The notes under the pieces were generated by a model, which saw nothing but the letters and a program-made list of their open reading frames with translations, did not search any database and was not told where the DNA came from. From Novosphingobium sp. UBA6722 (GTDB lineage Bacteria; Pseudomonadota; Alphaproteobacteria; Sphingomonadales; Sphingomonadaceae): DNA of 8,412 bases. Each line of letters opens with the position of its first letter. Within the stretch, counting starts at the first letter, position 1. The translations under genes were made by a program, and so were the position numbers. This document shows, in pieces, positions 6,690 to 8,412 of this stretch. The DNA is taken from contig DKII01000081.1 in the NCBI GenBank assembly GCA_002454125.1, forward strand, positions 1 through 8,412. The letters run 5' to 3'.

Positions 6690-8412
6690 TCAGTTGGTCA
6701 CCACCTCGCGGCTGCGGGCCTGGGCCTGGATGCTGGCGCGGTCGAAGTAGACCGGTTTCATCCGCTTCGCCGCAAACAGCGGGGCCTGGTCGGCATAGTG
6801 CGGGCTGTCCGGGCGGGTGGTGGCGGCGCCATAGGGCTGGATCGATTCCGAGCGGACCTGCCCCGCCTTGTCCCACTCCACCAGCATGACAAAGCTGTCG
6901 CCATGCTTGATTGAAAGCCGCCCGTCGGGATCGGCATCCCAATCGGTGGCGGCGCGCAGGGTATCGCCGCCTCCGTCCATCGGCAGGTCGACCTTACCCT
7001 GGCGAATGCGCAGGACCTCGCCCAGCGGCGGGTCGATCCGGCCGAAATGGGTCTTCAGATGCGTGACGGTCTCGGCCAGCACGATCTGGGGATCGGGAGG
7101 GGTCTTCAGGCCATAACTGGCCTTCATTGCCGGTTCGAGCACCATCACCGCCAGCGCATCGGCCCCATTGCCGCGCCCATCGGCGGTCATATCCCAGCCG
7201 GCCAGCAGGCGCTGCGCCTCGGCCAGCTCTCCTGACAGCTTCAGCTTCGCGATCCCGTCGAGCATCCAGGCGACATAGCCAGCGCGTTCATAGCCGGTAT
7301 CGTACTTGATCCGCAGCAGCTCCGTGCGCCCGATCCGCGGCGTCTCGGCCAGCAGCTTGGCGGCGCGCAGGGTGCGATTGGTCAGGTCGGTTTCGACCCC
7401 CCAGATCGCCGGAACCTTGGCCGGATCCAGTTCGCTGCCTGGACCCGCCGCCAGGAACGGCGTGTTGTTCGAATTATAGACATAGCCAGAGGCCGGATTG
7501 ATCACCCGGGGCACCAGGCTCCAGGCGATCGGCCCTTGCCAGATCAGGTCCGATCGATTGCCCGGCACCACGCCGCGCCAGTTCGGGCCAGCTTTCCGAT
7601 TGGGCAGGGCGGCGTTGTACCAATAGGCGATGTTGCCGGCCTTGTCGGCGTAGACGAAGTTGGTGGCGGGTACGGCCTGCAACGCCATTGCCGCCTGCCA
7701 CTGGCCGAAATCCTGCGCCTTGGTGATGCGGTAGTACTGCGTAACGCTGTCGATCCGGCCCATTCCGGCATAACGTACGGCAAAGGCTCCGCGGGCGTTC
7801 ATCAGCGCCGGCCCATGGGCAGTGCGCCAGACGGTGCGCGGCACAGGCAGCACGAAGGGACCGAACCGCACCGGCAGCCAGACGCGCTGGCCCTGCAGTT
7901 TTTCCCATTTGCCATCGAGGCGGTAGCGCGTGCCGATCTTGTCGAGCTCAAGCTGATAGATGTCGATCAGATCGGGCCGGTTGACCGTGTTGGTCCAGCC
8001 CAGGTTGGCGTTGTGGCCCATGAACGGGAAGGGCGATCCGGGGAAGGTCGCCCCGGCGAAGTTCCAGCCCTGGTCGCTTGAAATGCGCAGTTCGTACCAG
8101 GCGACCCCGCCGCGCCACGGCTGGTGGCTGTTGGAGAACAGCCGGGTTACTCCATCGCCCGAGCGCTTCGGGGCAATGGCAAAGGCGTTGGAGCCGGCGT
8201 TCTCGGCCGTCTCGCCGATCGGCAAGGGCATCGGCCGCGTCGTGACCAGCTGATCGCCGCCACCCTGGCCGAACAGCGGCGCAGGCTTGCCATCCAGCCG
8301 TGGCCCATGCTCCGGGCGGAACTCGGTCCCCTCGCTCAGCGGCTTCAGCACCCTGTCCAGCCCGAAGAAGAACGGCAGGCGCAGGGCAAAGCCGGTCGCG
8401 ATATCCCTGCCG
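6690..8412 (-). CDS. Penicillin acylase family N-terminal nucleophile hydrolase, 5' end outside window
   Basis: The frame is open to the window edge, giving 573 visible residues; the signal peptide and most of the alpha chain are missing. An internal GTG at 8351 could be mistaken for the start, but homology-like sequence continues upstream (G-L-D-R before it). The family cuts amide bonds of acylated substrates such as penicillins, cephalosporin derivatives or acyl-homoserine lactones after self-cleavage into alpha and beta chains, normally in the periplasm. The predicted cleavage is at A-G|S-N-A-F, with nucleophile Ser encoded at 8190-8192. This gives a beta chain of 500 residues. Family marks follow: S-N-S-H-Q-P-W (beta 20-26), G-H-N (beta 59-61), G-N-I-A-Y-W (beta 186-191), and N-S-N-N with Asn at beta 242-243, close to the oxyanion-hole Asn241 of E. 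coli penicillin G acylase. The C-terminus K-P-V-Y-F-D-R is also typical. The substrate cannot be told from sequence; AHL or another N-acyl compound is a guess. Confidence 0.92.
   Translation of the reverse strand, partial: GRDIATGFALRLPFFFGLDRVLKPLSEGTEFRPEHGPRLDGKPAPLFGQGGGDQLVTTRPMPLPIGETAENAGSNAFAIAPKRSGDGVTRLFSNSHQPWRGGVAWYELRISSDQGWNFAGATFPGSPFPFMGHNANLGWTNTVNRPDLIDIYQLELDKIGTRYRLDGKWEKLQGQRVWLPVRFGPFVLPVPRTVWRTAHGPALMNARGAFAVRYAGMGRIDSVTQYYRITKAQDFGQWQAAMALQAVPATNFVYADKAGNIAYWYNAALPNRKAGPNWRGVVPGNRSDLIWQGPIAWSLVPRVINPASGYVYNSNNTPFLAAGPGSELDPAKVPAIWGVETDLTNRTLRAAKLLAETPRIGRTELLRIKYDTGYERAGYVAWMLDGIAKLKLSGELAEAQRLLAGWDMTADGRGNGADALAVMVLEPAMKASYGLKTPPDPQIVLAETVTHLKTHFGRIDPPLGEVLRIRQGKVDLPMDGGGDTLRAATDWDADPDGRLSIKHGDSFVMLVEWDKAGQVRSESIQPYGAATTRPDSPHYADQAPLFAAKRMKPVYFDRASIQAQARSREVVTN

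Noticed and set aside
8349..8351. GTG as a possible start of the acylase gene
   Set aside because: The frame continues open to the window edge with protein-like sequence, and a start here would leave far too little alpha chain for an acylase of this family.
1..8412. tRNA, rRNA, CRISPR array, insertion sequence or attachment site
   Set aside because: No cloverleaf-like sequence, repeat-spacer pattern, transposase frame or long terminal inverted repeat was seen on either strand.

Overview
The window looks like chromosome of a GC-rich alphaproteobacterium, most likely a sphingomonad (Sphingomonas, Novosphingobium or a relative). Base composition is high-GC throughout. The proteins fit that group in style, notably tandem DUF4139 proteins, a double-length M16 peptidase, a penicillin-acylase-family enzyme and an embedded DIVVTGMRRS string of the kind found at the N-terminus of sphingomonad TonB-dependent receptors. 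The assignment rests on protein style only; there is no rRNA or other taxonomic marker.

Layout: every convincing gene is on the minus strand, so transcription runs from the right edge to the left. (1) 8412-6690: a penicillin-acylase/AHL-acylase-type Ntn hydrolase, cut by the window edge but with its nucleophile serine and complete beta chain present. (2) A 143-bp gap holds a plausible promoter, a short direct repeat and a good ribosome binding site. (3) 6546-5065 and 5060-3474: two diverged DUF4139 paralogues, four bases apart, the second starting at TTG. (4) 3354-484: a two-domain M16 zinc metallopeptidase with one active and one inactive half. (5) 388-89: a small beta-rich, probably cytoplasmic protein of unknown function with an internal repeat. 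A strong hairpin with a T-rich tail at 37-69 closes the array. The first 19 bases may be the end of a convergent plus-strand gene.

Functional reading: the M16 peptidase and both DUF4139 proteins start with clear signal peptides, and the acylase belongs to a family that is normally exported. This is therefore mainly an envelope or periplasmic gene group handling acylated compounds and peptides, plus two surface or periplasmic proteins of unknown role. The four-base spacing shows that the DUF4139 pair is one transcriptional unit; joint transcription with the acylase or the M16 gene is possible but unproven.

Most of the window is ordinary. The most unusual item is the second DUF4139 protein. 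Its mid-protein linker carries an eight-proline run, a methionine-rich patch and a TonB-box-like DIVVTGMRRS. A TonB-type motif in the middle of a protein that is not a TonB-dependent receptor deserves a second look. No RNA genes, mobile elements or CRISPR arrays were seen.
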